Source: Acanthamoeba lenticulata (Eukaryota > Discosea > Longamoebia > Acanthamoebidae). Taken from it: 64,000 nucleotides of DNA. Shown here piece after piece: positions 41,832 to 51,964 of the stretch. Numbering within the stretch: position 1 is the first letter of the stretch; each line of letters begins with the position of its first letter. The DNA is taken from positions 124,001 through 188,000 of the forward strand of contig NAVB01000211.1 in assembly GCA_002179805.1 (NCBI GenBank). The letters are read 5' to 3'. Made by a program: the position numbers and the translations under genes. The notes under the pieces were generated by a model. The model ran no database searches. It was not told the origin of the DNA and was given only the letters and a program-made list of their open reading frames with translations.

Positions 41832-44800
41832 TTACGAGGACTCATTCTCGCCGTTCTCCGTTCCGTTGGCCTCTGACACTTGCTCTTTCTTGCTCAACTC
41901 GAGGACTCTGTTCCTTTCGTCTTCCAGCTGCGCGTCCAGCCCGGCCGAGCTGTTCTTTTCGTCCTCGAGAAGCCTCTCCAGGTCGGCCGCCTTGGCTCTG
42001 GCCTCCTCGAGCTGTCGCCCAACATCACTGGATCGGTTCTTCTCCTCCTGGAACTGCCTCCAGTTGTCCCCCGCCTTAATCTGCTCCTCGTGGAGCTGTC
42101 GCTCCAGATCGGCCGCTCGGTTCTTCTCCTCCTCATACTTGGCCCAGTTGTCGCCCGCCTTGCTCTGCTCCTCCTTGAGCTGACGCTCCAGCTCGCCGGC
42201 TCGCCGCTGCTCCTCCTCAAACTGCTTCCAGTTATCGGCGGCCTTGTTCTTCTCCGCCTCGAGCTTCTGCGTCGCGTCAGCTGCACTGGCCTTGGCCTCC
42301 TCCAGCTGCTGTGCAGCTTCGGACGCCTTAGCACGCTCTTCATCGAGCTGGCGCTCCAGATCGGCGGCCTTGGCGCGCTCGTCCTCGATCTGCTTGGTCG
42401 AGTCGCCCGCCTGGCTCTTGACCTCCTCCAGTTGCCTGGCAAGGTCAGCCGACTTGGCCTGCTCCTCCTTGAGCTGGCGCTCAAGGTCGGCGGCCTTAGC
42501 ACGCTCGTCCTCAACCTGCTTGGTCGAGTCGCCCGCCTGGTTCTTGACCTCTTCCAGCTGGCTGGCCAAATCGGCCGACTTGGCCTGCTCCTCCTTGAGC
42601 TGCTGCGCGAGCTCGGCGGCCTTGGCGCGCTCGTCCTCGATCTGCTTGATCGAATCGCCCGCCTGGCTCTTGACCTCCTCCAGCTGGCTGGTGAGGTCGG
42701 CCGACTTAGCCTGCTCCTCCTCGAGCTGCTTGGCCGCGTCCGCAGCACGGGCCTTCTCCTCCTCGAGCTGGCGCTCCAGATCGGCGGCCTTGGCGCGCGC
42801 GTCCTCGATCTGCTTGGTCGAGTCGCCCGCCTGGCTCTTGACCTCCTCCAGCTGGCTGGTAAGGTCGGCTGACTTGGCCTGCTCCTCCTTAAGCTGCTGC
42901 GCGAGCTCGGCGGCCTTGGCACGCTCGTCCTCAACCTGCTTGGTTGAGTCGCCTGCTTGGCTCTTGGCCTCCTCGAGTTGGTTCTCAAGGTCGGCAGCCT
43001 TGCTGGTCTGGGCCTCGAGCTGCTCCCGGAGCTGCGCAACCTGGCTCTGGACCTGTTCGAGTTGCTGCGAAGAGTCGCCACCCTTGTGCTTCTCCTCCTT
43101 GAGCTGCTGGGCGAGTTCGGCGTTCTTGCTCGACTGCTCGTTCAGCTGCTTCTCGAGGTCGGCGGCACGGCCCTTGGCCTCATCCAGCTGGGCGGAGAGG
43201 TCATCGAGCGCAGCCTTGTGCTCCTGGGCCTGGTCGCCGCTCTGGGCAGCCTGGGCCTGCAGCTCGCCGAGCTGCTTCGCGAGGTCGTCCGCTCTCTTCT
43301 TCTCGTCAGCGAGCTGACCCTCGAGCTGCTTGAACTTTTCGAGCTGTCCCTCAAGGGACGAGACCTTCTCGCGCTCCTCGGCCAGGCGCACGCCTAATTC
43401 TACAACCTTGTTGCCGCCGGAGAGGGACTCCTGCTCCAGCTGGGCCACCTTGGCCTCGCGCTCCGCGAGCTTGCCACGGAGATCGTCAAGCTCGGCCTCG
43501 ACGTCACCGCTGTTGGCCTGGTTGGCCTGCAGTTCAGCGACGCGCTGGCGCTCGGCCTCGAGGCTCTGAGCGGCCTTGTGGGCAGCCTTCTTCTGTTCGG
43601 CGAGCTGAGCGCCCAGCTGAGCGGCCTCCTCCTTCTGCGCCTTCAGGGCCGCCGCGAGGTCGGCGTTCTTGGCGGCGAGGTTCTGCTCGGCTTGCTTGAG
43701 GCTCTTGAGCTCGGCGGCGGTCTGGCCGTAGGCCTGGTCCTTCTCCGCGAGCAGCTGCTCCAGGCGGCTGACGTCCTCGGCACTCGAGCTGGGGCCGGCA
43801 TTGTTGCGCTTGAGCTCGTCGATGGTCTCCTGCAGCTCGCGGACCTGCTGCTGGAGGGCCGCCTTCTCAGCGCGGAGGGCGTTGGCCTCTTGCGAGCCGG
43901 CATTACTGACGTAGTTGCGCTTGCTGAGCGCGGCAAGGGGCGAGTCGGCCGAAAGATCGTCGTCGGTGCGGCCCTCGAGCCTGGCGATCTTCTCATCGAG
44001 CGAGGCCTTGAGCTCGCGATTCCTGGTCAAGAGCTTGGCGTTCTCGTGCATGTAGGTCTCGAGCTTCTTCTTGCCCTCGTTGATCCTATCAACAAGTTGG
44101 CTGCTCTCCTCTTCGAGAGTGCGAATGCGATCCTTCAATTTCTGGAATTGTTTGCCCGATGAGCTGACCTTGTCCCAGTCCTTCTCGTTTTTCTTGCCCT
44201 TCTTCGCAAGATCCTTGGCGACGATGGCCTCATCCTCCTGGAAGTTGCGCGATTTGCTGTCGAGGCTCAAGGCAAAATGATAATCCGCAGCCGAGATGGA
44301 CGACGGGAGAGTAGACGAAGCAACAGGGGCGGGAGCCGCCGCGGCGGTCTCCTTGCCCTTCTTGGTCGCCTTGTTCTTCTTCTTGTTCTTCTTCTTGTCG
44401 CCGTTGGTCGACTGCTGCTCCTTGACGGGCTGAGGAGCAGCGGTGGGCGTAGTCGTGGTCGAAGTAGATGTAGTAGAAGAAGAAGAAGTGGAAGCCTCGG
44501 GGACGGCCGTCGGGACAGCAGTAGCGGCGCCCTTCTTAATGGTCGCCTCGGCCGCGGCGGGGGCAGGAGCGGCCTTCTTCTTCGATTCAGCGGTCTGCAG
44601 TTGCTTGGGCTCCTTCTTCTCTACCTGAGACTTCTTCTGCTCGACGGGAGCGGAGGTAGCAGCTTGCTGAGGCTGAGGCTGAGGCTGGGTCGCCGGGGCA
44701 TCCTTCTTGGACTCCTGAGGCTGGGGCTTGGGCTTGGGGGCTGCGGAAGACTCGGCCTTCTTGTTGGGCGACGGGGCGTTCTTCTTGGCCTCATGCTTTT

Positions 44801-45155
44801 CAGTCGTAGCAACCGGCTTGGGGGCGGCGGACACGTCCTTCTTCGGCTGCTGCTGCGGCTGCTTCTTGTCGGACGCCTGCTGGGGCTGTTGCTGGGGCTG
44901 GGGCTTCAAGGGAGCAGGAGCAGCGGCGTCGGCCTTCTGCGCCTTCTTCTTGTCCTGTTGCTGCGGCTTGGCGGCGGGTTTCCTCTCGCTGGGCTTAGCG
45001 TCCTTCTGCTTGGGGGCCTCCTTTTTGTTGTGATTCGCGGCCCTGCCGGCGACCGGCGCGGGCGTGTCCTTCTTGTTGGCGCTGAGGTACAGGATCACGA
45101 TCACGCCAACGAAGAAGGCAGCGACCGGCACAACGACTAAGACAACATCAAGCAT
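41832..45155 (-). CDS. Large p180/kinectin-like coiled-coil protein with N-terminal membrane anchor
   Basis: A single uninterrupted frame of 1107 residues in an intron-rich neighbourhood. Residues 3-24 are a strong hydrophobic anchor. Residues 25-290 are Lys/Gln/Pro/Ala-rich low complexity with KKK clusters. From about residue 300 to 1085 it is continuous coiled coil, ending NENESS-like acidic. Within it, near-identical 42-residue units (six heptads; core VKSQAGDSTKQ ... KEEQAKSADL) repeat several times at roughly residues 720-950. The layout (ER-type anchor, basic linker, long rod) is that of RRBP1/p180 and kinectin, but no clear sequence homology is claimed. A 3' splice site lies right before the ATG, so the 5' UTR is probably spliced. 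Confidence 0.85.
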   Translation of the reverse strand: MLDVVLVVVPVAAFFVGVIVILYLSANKKDTPAPVAGRAANHNKKEAPKQKDAKPSERKPAAKPQQQDKKKAQKADAAAPAPLKPQPQQQPQQASDKKQPQQQPKKDVSAAPKPVATTEKHEAKKNAPSPNKKAESSAAPKPKPQPQESKKDAPATQPQPQPQQAATSAPVEQKKSQVEKKEPKQLQTAESKKKAAPAPAAAEATIKKGAATAVPTAVPEASTSSSSTTSTSTTTTPTAAPQPVKEQQSTNGDKKKNKKKNKATKKGKETAAAAPAPVASSTLPSSISAADYHFALSLDSKSRNFQEDEAIVAKDLAKKGKKNEKDWDKVSSSGKQFQKLKDRIRTLEEESSQLVDRINEGKKKLETYMHENAKLLTRNRELKASLDEKIARLEGRTDDDLSADSPLAALSKRNYVSNAGSQEANALRAEKAALQQQVRELQETIDELKRNNAGPSSSAEDVSRLEQLLAEKDQAYGQTAAELKSLKQAEQNLAAKNADLAAALKAQKEEAAQLGAQLAEQKKAAHKAAQSLEAERQRVAELQANQANSGDVEAELDDLRGKLAEREAKVAQLEQESLSGGNKVVELGVRLAEEREKVSSLEGQLEKFKQLEGQLADEKKRADDLAKQLGELQAQAAQSGDQAQEHKAALDDLSAQLDEAKGRAADLEKQLNEQSSKNAELAQQLKEEKHKGGDSSQQLEQVQSQVAQLREQLEAQTSKAADLENQLEEAKSQAGDSTKQVEDERAKAAELAQQLKEEQAKSADLTSQLEEVKSQAGDSTKQIEDARAKAADLERQLEEEKARAADAAKQLEEEQAKSADLTSQLEEVKSQAGDSIKQIEDERAKAAELAQQLKEEQAKSADLASQLEEVKNQAGDSTKQVEDERAKAADLERQLKEEQAKSADLARQLEEVKSQAGDSTKQIEDERAKAADLERQLDEERAKASEAAQQLEEAKASAADATQKLEAEKNKAADNWKQFEEEQRRAGELERQLKEEQSKAGDNWAKYEEEKNRAADLERQLHEEQIKAGDNWRQFQEEKNRSSDVGRQLEEARAKAADLERLLEDEKNSSAGLDAQLEDERNRVLELSKKEQVSEANGTENGENESS
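42340..42960 (-). repeat. 126-base (42-codon) tandem repeats inside the coiled-coil gene
   Basis: Units with the DNA core gactcgaccaagcag (minus strand) recur about every 126 bases, with one unit carrying a 14-codon insertion. Copies are near-identical in places, suggesting recent unequal exchange or conversion while the heptad phase is kept. Confidence 0.8.
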
Positions 45156-46348
45156 GGTGGCCTGCAGGGAAGAAAAGAGAGAGAGAGAGAGTTCAAGAAA
45201 TGAGAAAATTTGATTGTCCCATTTAACTCAACCGAGCGAGCTATTAAATGGACTCTTTAGAGTACCACAAACACATAAATGACGCTAAATTTGTTTTTGA
45301 ACATTCACAACATTAGCTTGGTCAAGTGAGGTGACGCACCAAGAAAGAAGTGACAGGAGAACGATTAACTCAACCAAATCACCCAAGAGCTTGTCACTCA
45401 GGCCTGCTCCACGACCAGCAAGGCAGCAGTGATCAAGAGCGCTCAAAGGAAAGGGGAAAAAAAAGACTTTCAAGCTGCGCGGAAGCGAACAAGAGCTGGG
45501 GCGCTGACACCGAGACGCGCCACTAAGTCCACGCCAAGTCGGGTGGCGCAGGTGGACGAGTAGGAAAGGGCAGCTTGTACGAAATCTTGCAAGCACCACA
45601 GCGACACGACGACTTGCGTTGACGTCGACAGTTTTCATGTTCGAACATGAAAAGCACAAGAAAAATGGGACGGTCGACTTTTACCTTTCGTGTGCGTGAC
45701 GACTCAGGCGCCCGTCTTGGGTGTGTGGCGAAAGGTTGCGCCCTGCCTTCGCGCTGCCGGCAGCTTTATGGGCACGTGAGGGCGACATGGTCCTTCTTGC
45801 ACATGAAGTGCAGGCCGCACGAACAACAAGCGGACAAGGTTCCATATTTTTTCCTCTCGTCCCATAAGCGCGATCCCTTGCGGCATCACTGCTCATAAAG
45901 AGGCGGAGTGGTGAAAGCAGCAGTACGGAACGCGGGTGGTCTTTTCAAAACCGCTGGGTCTTTCACGGGCCTGGCGTACCGCCCTATCGCTTGCCCTGGA
46001 GCACTAGGGGTTGGAGGTGGTGACGCCTCCGGATCCCCGTAGATGGTGTACGGTCCACCGCAAGAACGTTCCATAACAATAGAGCGCGAGGGGAGGAGGC
46101 TGTTTCGGTTGATGTTCTTCGTGAGCATCCTGGGCAGTCGCCGAACTGAGCACCATGCTCTGCCGCCCGCATATCCCTCTTGCGTCCTGATGCCCCTGGG
46201 CACTGATGGGAAGCTAAACCATGCAGGCGACATTCCCCCATTTCCGTTTCTTTTTTGCACTTTTTCTTTTTCTCAATTCACTATTTCTGCGGATATTTCA
46301 CACCTGCCCCGCCCTGTTGTACTTTCCAACCTTGTTGAGGTTGCGGCC
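45156..46348. other. 1.2-kb region: 5' UTR intron of the coiled-coil gene and divergent promoters
   Basis: No strong gene. On the minus strand, TTTTCTTCCCTGCAG directly precedes GCCACCATG of the coiled-coil gene, a near-ideal acceptor. A matching donor (GTAAAAG near 45680, or GTACAAG near 45575) would give a leader intron of about 400-520 bases. A short (ga)n tract at 45178-45191 forms its pyrimidine tract. The right end carries the promoter of the PH-RING gene. Confidence 0.5.
45886..46074 (-). CDS. Possible 62-residue Pro-rich protein
   Basis: An ATG at 46074 opens a frame with PYTIYGDPEA, PPPTPSAPGQ, IGRYARPVKDP and a Tyr-Glu-Gln end. It looks more protein-like than surrounding frames and is divergent from the PH-RING gene, but there is no homology, no clear promoter, and a longer frame runs through it. 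Weak call. Confidence 0.25.
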   Translation of the reverse strand: MERSCGGPYTIYGDPEASPPPTPSAPGQAIGRYARPVKDPAVLKRPPAFRTAAFTTPPLYEQ

Positions 46349-48922
46349 ATGGAGAATGAAGCCGCCCGTGAGGCCGACCAAGCCTTTCGGGCTGAAGTCG
46401 AAAGCATGCTCGCGGCGGTTAACGCCGTCGAATGCTTACTGCAGGGCGACGGCGTGCCGCCTGCCGAAAGGCTTGTGGAGGCCTCGCAGCAAATCAAACA
46501 CATTACGGTCGCCCTTCAGGTGCGCCCACTTCTCCTTATAATCTATTTTCCACGTCTTTCCTCTTCATCTGGTTTCCTCGCTTTTGCGGGTCTTGTTGTT
46601 CTTGCGTAATAAACTGCTAATGCCCATTGGCGCTAGGCTTTGGCCCAGCGGCCGGAGAGCCGCACACCAGCCAACGCAGCTCTGGCGACCCAGCTCCGTC
46701 ATAAAAGCAAGCACGTAAGTGTGGAACCACCACCGCCCTCGCTCGCCGCGTGCTTGTTTTAAAATTCCCCATTGAGCTTAGTTCCTCACCTTCTCCCTAC
46801 GTTGTGCAGTTGGTGCTCTGGGTGAAACAACTGAAGCAGCAGCACGACGAGCAGAGGAGGAGCGTCACCAGCCCGCCATCCCTCGCCGGCGCCCACAAGC
46901 TTGTCACGCCAGCCTCGCCGACAATGCGTTTCTCGGGCAAGCGCTCAGCCACTCTCCCGCACGGCCACGTCAGAGAGGCCTCGACCCCACCGACGGGCTC
47001 TCCGCCGCTGTCCTCTGCCGTGCGATCCGCGGCGCTCGTCTCGTCCTCGTCCGTCTTTGCGGACACCAACTCGCCGCCGCCGGGCCGCTCCATGACCATC
47101 TCCGGCATGACCACGTCCCCGACGCACCTGCTCCGCGGCGAGTTCAACCTCTTCAGCGACACCTTCTCGACGCCCTCGGCTGTGGCCTGCAAGCAGGAGG
47201 ACGAGGACGAGGAGCAGGAGGATGCGTCCTCAAAGTCCACCGGCCTGCAGCAGGGCGACGGCGACAACGAGGGCGACGGGCGCGGTGGCGAAGGCGGCGA
47301 GGACTTATTCACGCCGTCGTCGCCGCCTGCCGACTCCACGTTCTACCTGATCGATGCCAAGGGCGGGCGCGACATCCAGGTCGGCGGAAACAGCAGCGGT
47401 AGCAGCAGTAGTAGCGCCCAGGCCCGATTTGGCAGCCAAGCAAAAGGGCCGGCCGGTGCCCGGAGCCCGCTCTGCGGCTGGTTGCACAAGTCGGGCAACA
47501 CGTTCATGTCGACATGGAAGCGGCGCTACTTTGTGCTCGACGCCTCCGAGCGACCGGTTCCGCCCGCCGGGTCAACCCTCCACGGCAGCCTCATGGGCTG
47601 GGCCGTCGGGGTCAAGGGCGGCGCCGCTGCAGCCGGCGGAGCAGCGCGGTCGTCGAAGCAGACCCTGCGGCTCTATTACTACATCTCGCGCGAGGACCCC
47701 GTGCCCAAGGGCTTTATCGACCTGGGCCTTCTCACCGAGATCCGGCCGGGCGTGCGCTACAAGAACGCATTCGACATCGCCATCGCCAACCGGTACTCGC
47801 GCGCCGGCCTTTTCATTATTATTATAATTTTTTAAATTTGTTGACGTCATTTCTATGATTATAAATTTATTTCGCATTATTTATTGTTTTTTATTTTTTA
47901 AAATTGAGGCGCGGGCCTCACGACTTGCGCGCAGGGTGTTCCACCTCAAGGCCGAGACGAAGGAGGAGGCCGAAGAGTGGATCACCGAGCTGCGGCGGTG
48001 GGCCGACTGGGCGCGCGGGCGTGAGGCCGGTGGTTCTAGCCCGCCTGGGCACCATCGCCGGGAGGGCGAGGACCAGACGCGCAAGCAAAAGGAGGAGAGC
48101 GACAAAGCCGCTGCCAGCGGTGGCTGGTACTTTAGCCGCGAGCGATCCGGTACCCATCCCCCCCCCCTCGTCTTTCTCCGCCTCGCCCCAATCCTGTCTT
48201 TGGGCGCTCACGCTGGTGCGCGTCCCAGCGTCCTTCCCGGCCGAGTGGTTCCCCAAGGCCTTGACCGATGCCCTGCGCGGGAAAAGCGAGGCCAACACTG
48301 GCGCAGCGCAGGTCGCGCCCGCCGAAGAGACAAAGGACGATGAGCGCAAGCGGGCAGAGATTGAAGGCAGTGGCGGCCACGCCAAGAAGAGCGGCCGCAA
48401 TGGCGGGGACGAGGCCGCGAGGGATGCGGCTGCTGAGGCGGCGCTCGTGACCCATTACGAGGCCAAGCTGCAGCTGATGGAAGAAGTGGTTGAGCACAAG
48501 GAGCGCGAGCTGTGGAACCTGCGACGTGAGCTCGAGAAGCGCCTCGGCCTCAACGTCGACAACTACAGTGTCGAAGAGCTGGAAGAGCTCGAGGGCGAGC
48601 TGCTCAAGGCGCTCGTGCGACTCAAAACCGTCAAGAAGAAAAAGCTCAAGGAAGACCGAGACTCCATCAAGATGGACCTCCTTCAGGTGCGGTGAGCCTT
48701 TCATCCCCTGGTCAAGCTTGCACGCCCGAGCTAACCCATACCGGCCGCCTGGTGGTTTGGCACCAGGTCGACGCGTGCCGGATTTGCTTCGTGAACACGC
48801 GACGGGTCGTATTCCTCCCGTGCGGCCACTTTGAGGTCTGCGAAGAGTGTGGTGAGAAGGCTGCCGAGTGCCACCGCTGCAAGCGCCCCATTGAGCGCCG
48901 CGTTGAAGTGCGCGAGGCCTGA
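46349..48922 (+). CDS. PH-domain protein with a C-terminal RING finger (putative E3 ubiquitin ligase)
   Basis: Six exons (46349-46519, 46637-46714, 46810-47792, 47935-48149, 48229-48686, 48767-48922) give 686 residues. A helical start (about 100 residues) precedes a long Ser/Pro/acidic linker. The PH domain begins LCGWLHKSGNTFMSTWKRRY at about residue 295, carries a Gly/Ala-rich insert, and ends RVFHLKAETKEEAEEWITEL with the invariant Trp. A coiled coil follows (EEVVEHKERELWNLRRELEK). The last exon is a C3HC4 RING: CRIC, FLPCGHFEVC, CHRC, close to the MGRN1/IAP/LRSAM1 class. The 142-nt intron inside the PH domain (47793-47934) is strikingly AT-rich. Lipid-directed ubiquitylation is a reasonable inference. 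Confidence 0.85.
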
Positions 48923-49098
48923 GCGCTGCTCACGTGATGTACAGAATTTGCATCTGAGTTAACTCATAGCTTTATTGATCTTGAGCGTGCTAAAGGACTT
49001 GCAAGTCTTCGCAACCTTGACTTTGGGTTTATTGAAGAGTAAAATTATCAAAAAAGCAAAAATGAATAGAGCGTGCGGTCTCGAACGAGGTGACCTCC

Positions 49099-51830
49099 TC
49101 AGGCATGTTGCGGGAGATCGTAGAGCTCCGAGTACTTGGCACGAAGATAACGCAGGAAGTGCTGCGGGTTGAGCGGCTCGCCCGTGACCGCCGCACACAG
49201 CTCGTCGCCTGACGGCAGTAGCGATCCCTTCTTATGGACCTTCTCTCCGAGCCACGCCTGCTCGCCGCGAGAGCGCGTCCACACCACCCACGAGATGAGT
49301 TGTTTTGAACGTTTGTGCGCGCAAGTTGATGTGCTGAGCAGATGCGTGCCTTGATGGGCCCAAACTCGCCCCGAGCGAATTGCGCCTCGAGATCGGGAAT
49401 CTCCTGCTTGGCCTTGTTGTAGAATTGGCTGCACATGAACTTCATGTCAGCTTTCTGAGCCGACAACAAGTGCGCCTAGAGAAGAGAGGGGGGGGGGGTT
49501 GAGCGCACGCACCAGGCATACATGGCGCCCAGGCTGTACGACGGGAAATAGCCAAAGAGGCCTGGTTTGCGTGTGGCGCTTCAGCAAATGGGCAAATGGG
49601 CAAATGGGCAAATGGGGGAAGTTAAGAGATAACACGGCAGCTACGAACCGGCACTCCAGTGGACGTCCTGGAGGACACCGTCGGCGTCCGTGGGCGGCTC
49701 GACGCCCAAGTAGGCCCTCATCTTCTCGTTCCACACCTGCGCGCGAACAAACACCAAAAGTGAGAACTCAGCCACACAAGAGCTCTTGTGCGAGAGAGCG
49801 CAAATGGAGATGGTCTGGAATACCCGAGGGAGGTCTTCGATGGCGAGGTTGCCGTTGAAGAGGTCGCGTTCCATTTCGAAGCGCAGGATGATGTGCAGCG
49901 AATACGTCACCTGTTGTGCAAACAAGCGCACACGTTCGTGGCGGGGTGAGACAAACGCAGAGAAAAGGATGGGGAAAAGAGGTGAGGTACTTCATCGGCG
50001 TCGACACGGATGAGGGACGGCCTCACGACGTTGAGGGCGCGATACACCTCCTCGGCCGAGTGCGCCTTCACCAGCTCGGGCAAAAACTCGCCCACCACCG
50101 GCCACGCGTACTGCATCGCCCGTTCGCCGGTTTAACACCAAGAGGAAAGAGAGGGACAGACAGGCACATGCATGCACGCACCTGCCAGAAGTGGCGGCTC
50201 TGGCCCACCATCCGCTCGTAGAAGAGCGATTGCGATTCATGAATTCTGGAAATGTAAATGAAAACTTTAAATACGAACATTTCTTCTTAAAAGAAAAAAT
50301 ATTCATCGCAGCCATACCCCATGCTCAGCGCGCGTCCAACGGGAAGGTCGATCTGGGCGGGATTACGGCCCTGCTCGTACAGCGCGTGTCCTGTTTCGCC
50401 CCCCCTCCCCCCAAAGCCCAGTGGTGCATCAGCATGGCGCATCTTTGCTGGTGAACGCTTTCCACGCGTGAATTCAACATCGCACCGGTCTCGTGGATCG
50501 TGCCGGTCAGGCCCTCCAGCAGGTTGGACGAGTAGCGCGTCGTGATGCGCACATCTGCATTTCCAAAGATTAATCATTGATTTCTTTTTATGATTTCATT
50601 TTTGTTTTGTTTCTATTTTGGCCATTCATTTGGAGGTGTGGGGCGGGGAGCGGTACCAGTGGGGTGAGGGCCGCCAGTGAAGGGATGGGCGGACACGTCC
50701 TGTCAAGCGGCCGGCTGCGTCAGACGAAAAAGACGAAGAGCAGCGAACGCGCAAACAAAAGAACGATGGTGGAAAGGAGCGGAGGATACGAGACGGCCAT
50801 GGTCGGTGTCGAAGCCAAGGTCGCGGCTGATACGGCGGCCGAGCTCTTCTTGGGTGGCAGTGGTGAAGGCCTCCGACCGGAGGAAAGCCGTCTGCTGCGC
50901 GTCATCTGCACCGGCCGGTCGGCGAGCCTTGGCTGCGGCGATGTCGGCGAGAAGTGGAACGAGGCCGGCCTTGACCTCAGTGACTATCTCGTCGAACCGG
51001 CGCGCGGTCATCCCACGCTCGAACCGGTCAATGAGGACATCATAGGGCGGCTTGGCCGGGTCCACGAAGGCACACAGCTGCTTGCGCAGCTCCACCCAGT
51101 CCCGCAGCACAGGCGCAAAGCTCGCAAAATCTGTATTTTAATTATTAATTATTTATAATTTAATTTCTTGATTTAACAAATTTAAATGAGTAATATAGAA
51201 TGTAAAACGAACCGTTACGCTTGCGGGCATCGACCCAGACAGTGTGGCCACGATTCTCGAGCTCGGCCGCCTTCTGGGCGAGCGCCTTGGGCACACGGAC
51301 CTCTTGGTCATAATCCCGCTTGGCGTCACGCACGTTGGCTCGCTCGTGCTCATCCAGCTCCTGCAGGACTCAACCAGCCCGTGAGCTGAGGGCAAAACAA
51401 ACTTGATGCCTTTGGAAAAAGAAGAGCAGCAACTTGAGCTCAACGTACAGAAGAGGTGGAGATGTGGTCAGTCAGGCTAGCGATAAGCTGCCCGAGTTCG
51501 GCTGAGGTCCTCTTCTCGTGCAGCGTGCCGGCCAGGGCCGACATGTGCTTACCGCGCGCGTCTTTGTGGCTAGGAAGTGAGTAGATCTATGCGCGAGGCA
51601 AAGAGAGGGGGGGGGGGAAGGCGCACCGCTGCCTCCTTGTGGCATAGTCACTTCCATGTCCCTATTCAAGACAGCGTTAGCGACTATGATGTGGGCCTCA
51701 CCGGGGCAACGTACCAGGACAAGAGAGCCGAGATGCCCTCGAGGTGAGTGACTTCCTGCAGGCGCTCAGCTAGTGCATTGTAGCGCGTGCGAACGTCGGT
51801 CGGCTCTGCGGAAACAGTTGTACTCGCCAT
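49099..51830 (-). CDS. M32-family carboxypeptidase (carboxypeptidase Taq type)
   Basis: A zinc metallocarboxypeptidase of about 542 residues in 15 exons between 51830 and 49099, all in frame. Every M32 signature is present: HETGH (zinc site, split by intron 50391-50485), IHESQS, DVRIT, GVLQDVHW and IRVDADE. The start (ALAERLQEVTHLEGISALLSW) and the DVSAHPFTGGPHP exon also match. Odd features: intron 49258-49349 is GC-AG (donor AAG|GCACGC), and intron 49476-49508 is only 33 nt, with a poly-C tract and an in-frame TAG that forces its removal. M32 enzymes are common in bacteria and some protists and absent from animals. Confidence 0.9.
49584..49615 (+). repeat. Four-copy 8-bp tandem repeat in an M32 intron
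   Basis: gcaaatgg is repeated four times without change, inside the intron 49562-49648. A simple microsatellite. Confidence 0.9.
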
Positions 51831-51964
51831 ACGATGAAGGTGCGGTCTGGTCGACAAAAGGATTTGGACAGATGTGCTGGCGTGGAGGGTGCACGTCGAT
51901 CGATGGGGTGTGCGCCAGATTCGGCGCGAAGCAGAGCGCATTATTTCGTTTATTTTTTTCTCCT

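Noticed and set aside
41866..45140. Several long plus-strand ORFs (Ser/Leu-rich) opposite the coiled-coil gene
   Set aside because: They are antisense shadows caused by the biased codons of heptad repeats. The products are monotonous Leu/Ser/Arg strings without domain features.
45285..45659. Minus-strand ORF of 124 codons upstream of the coiled-coil gene
   Set aside because: It lies in the likely leader intron and has no protein-like pattern or homology.
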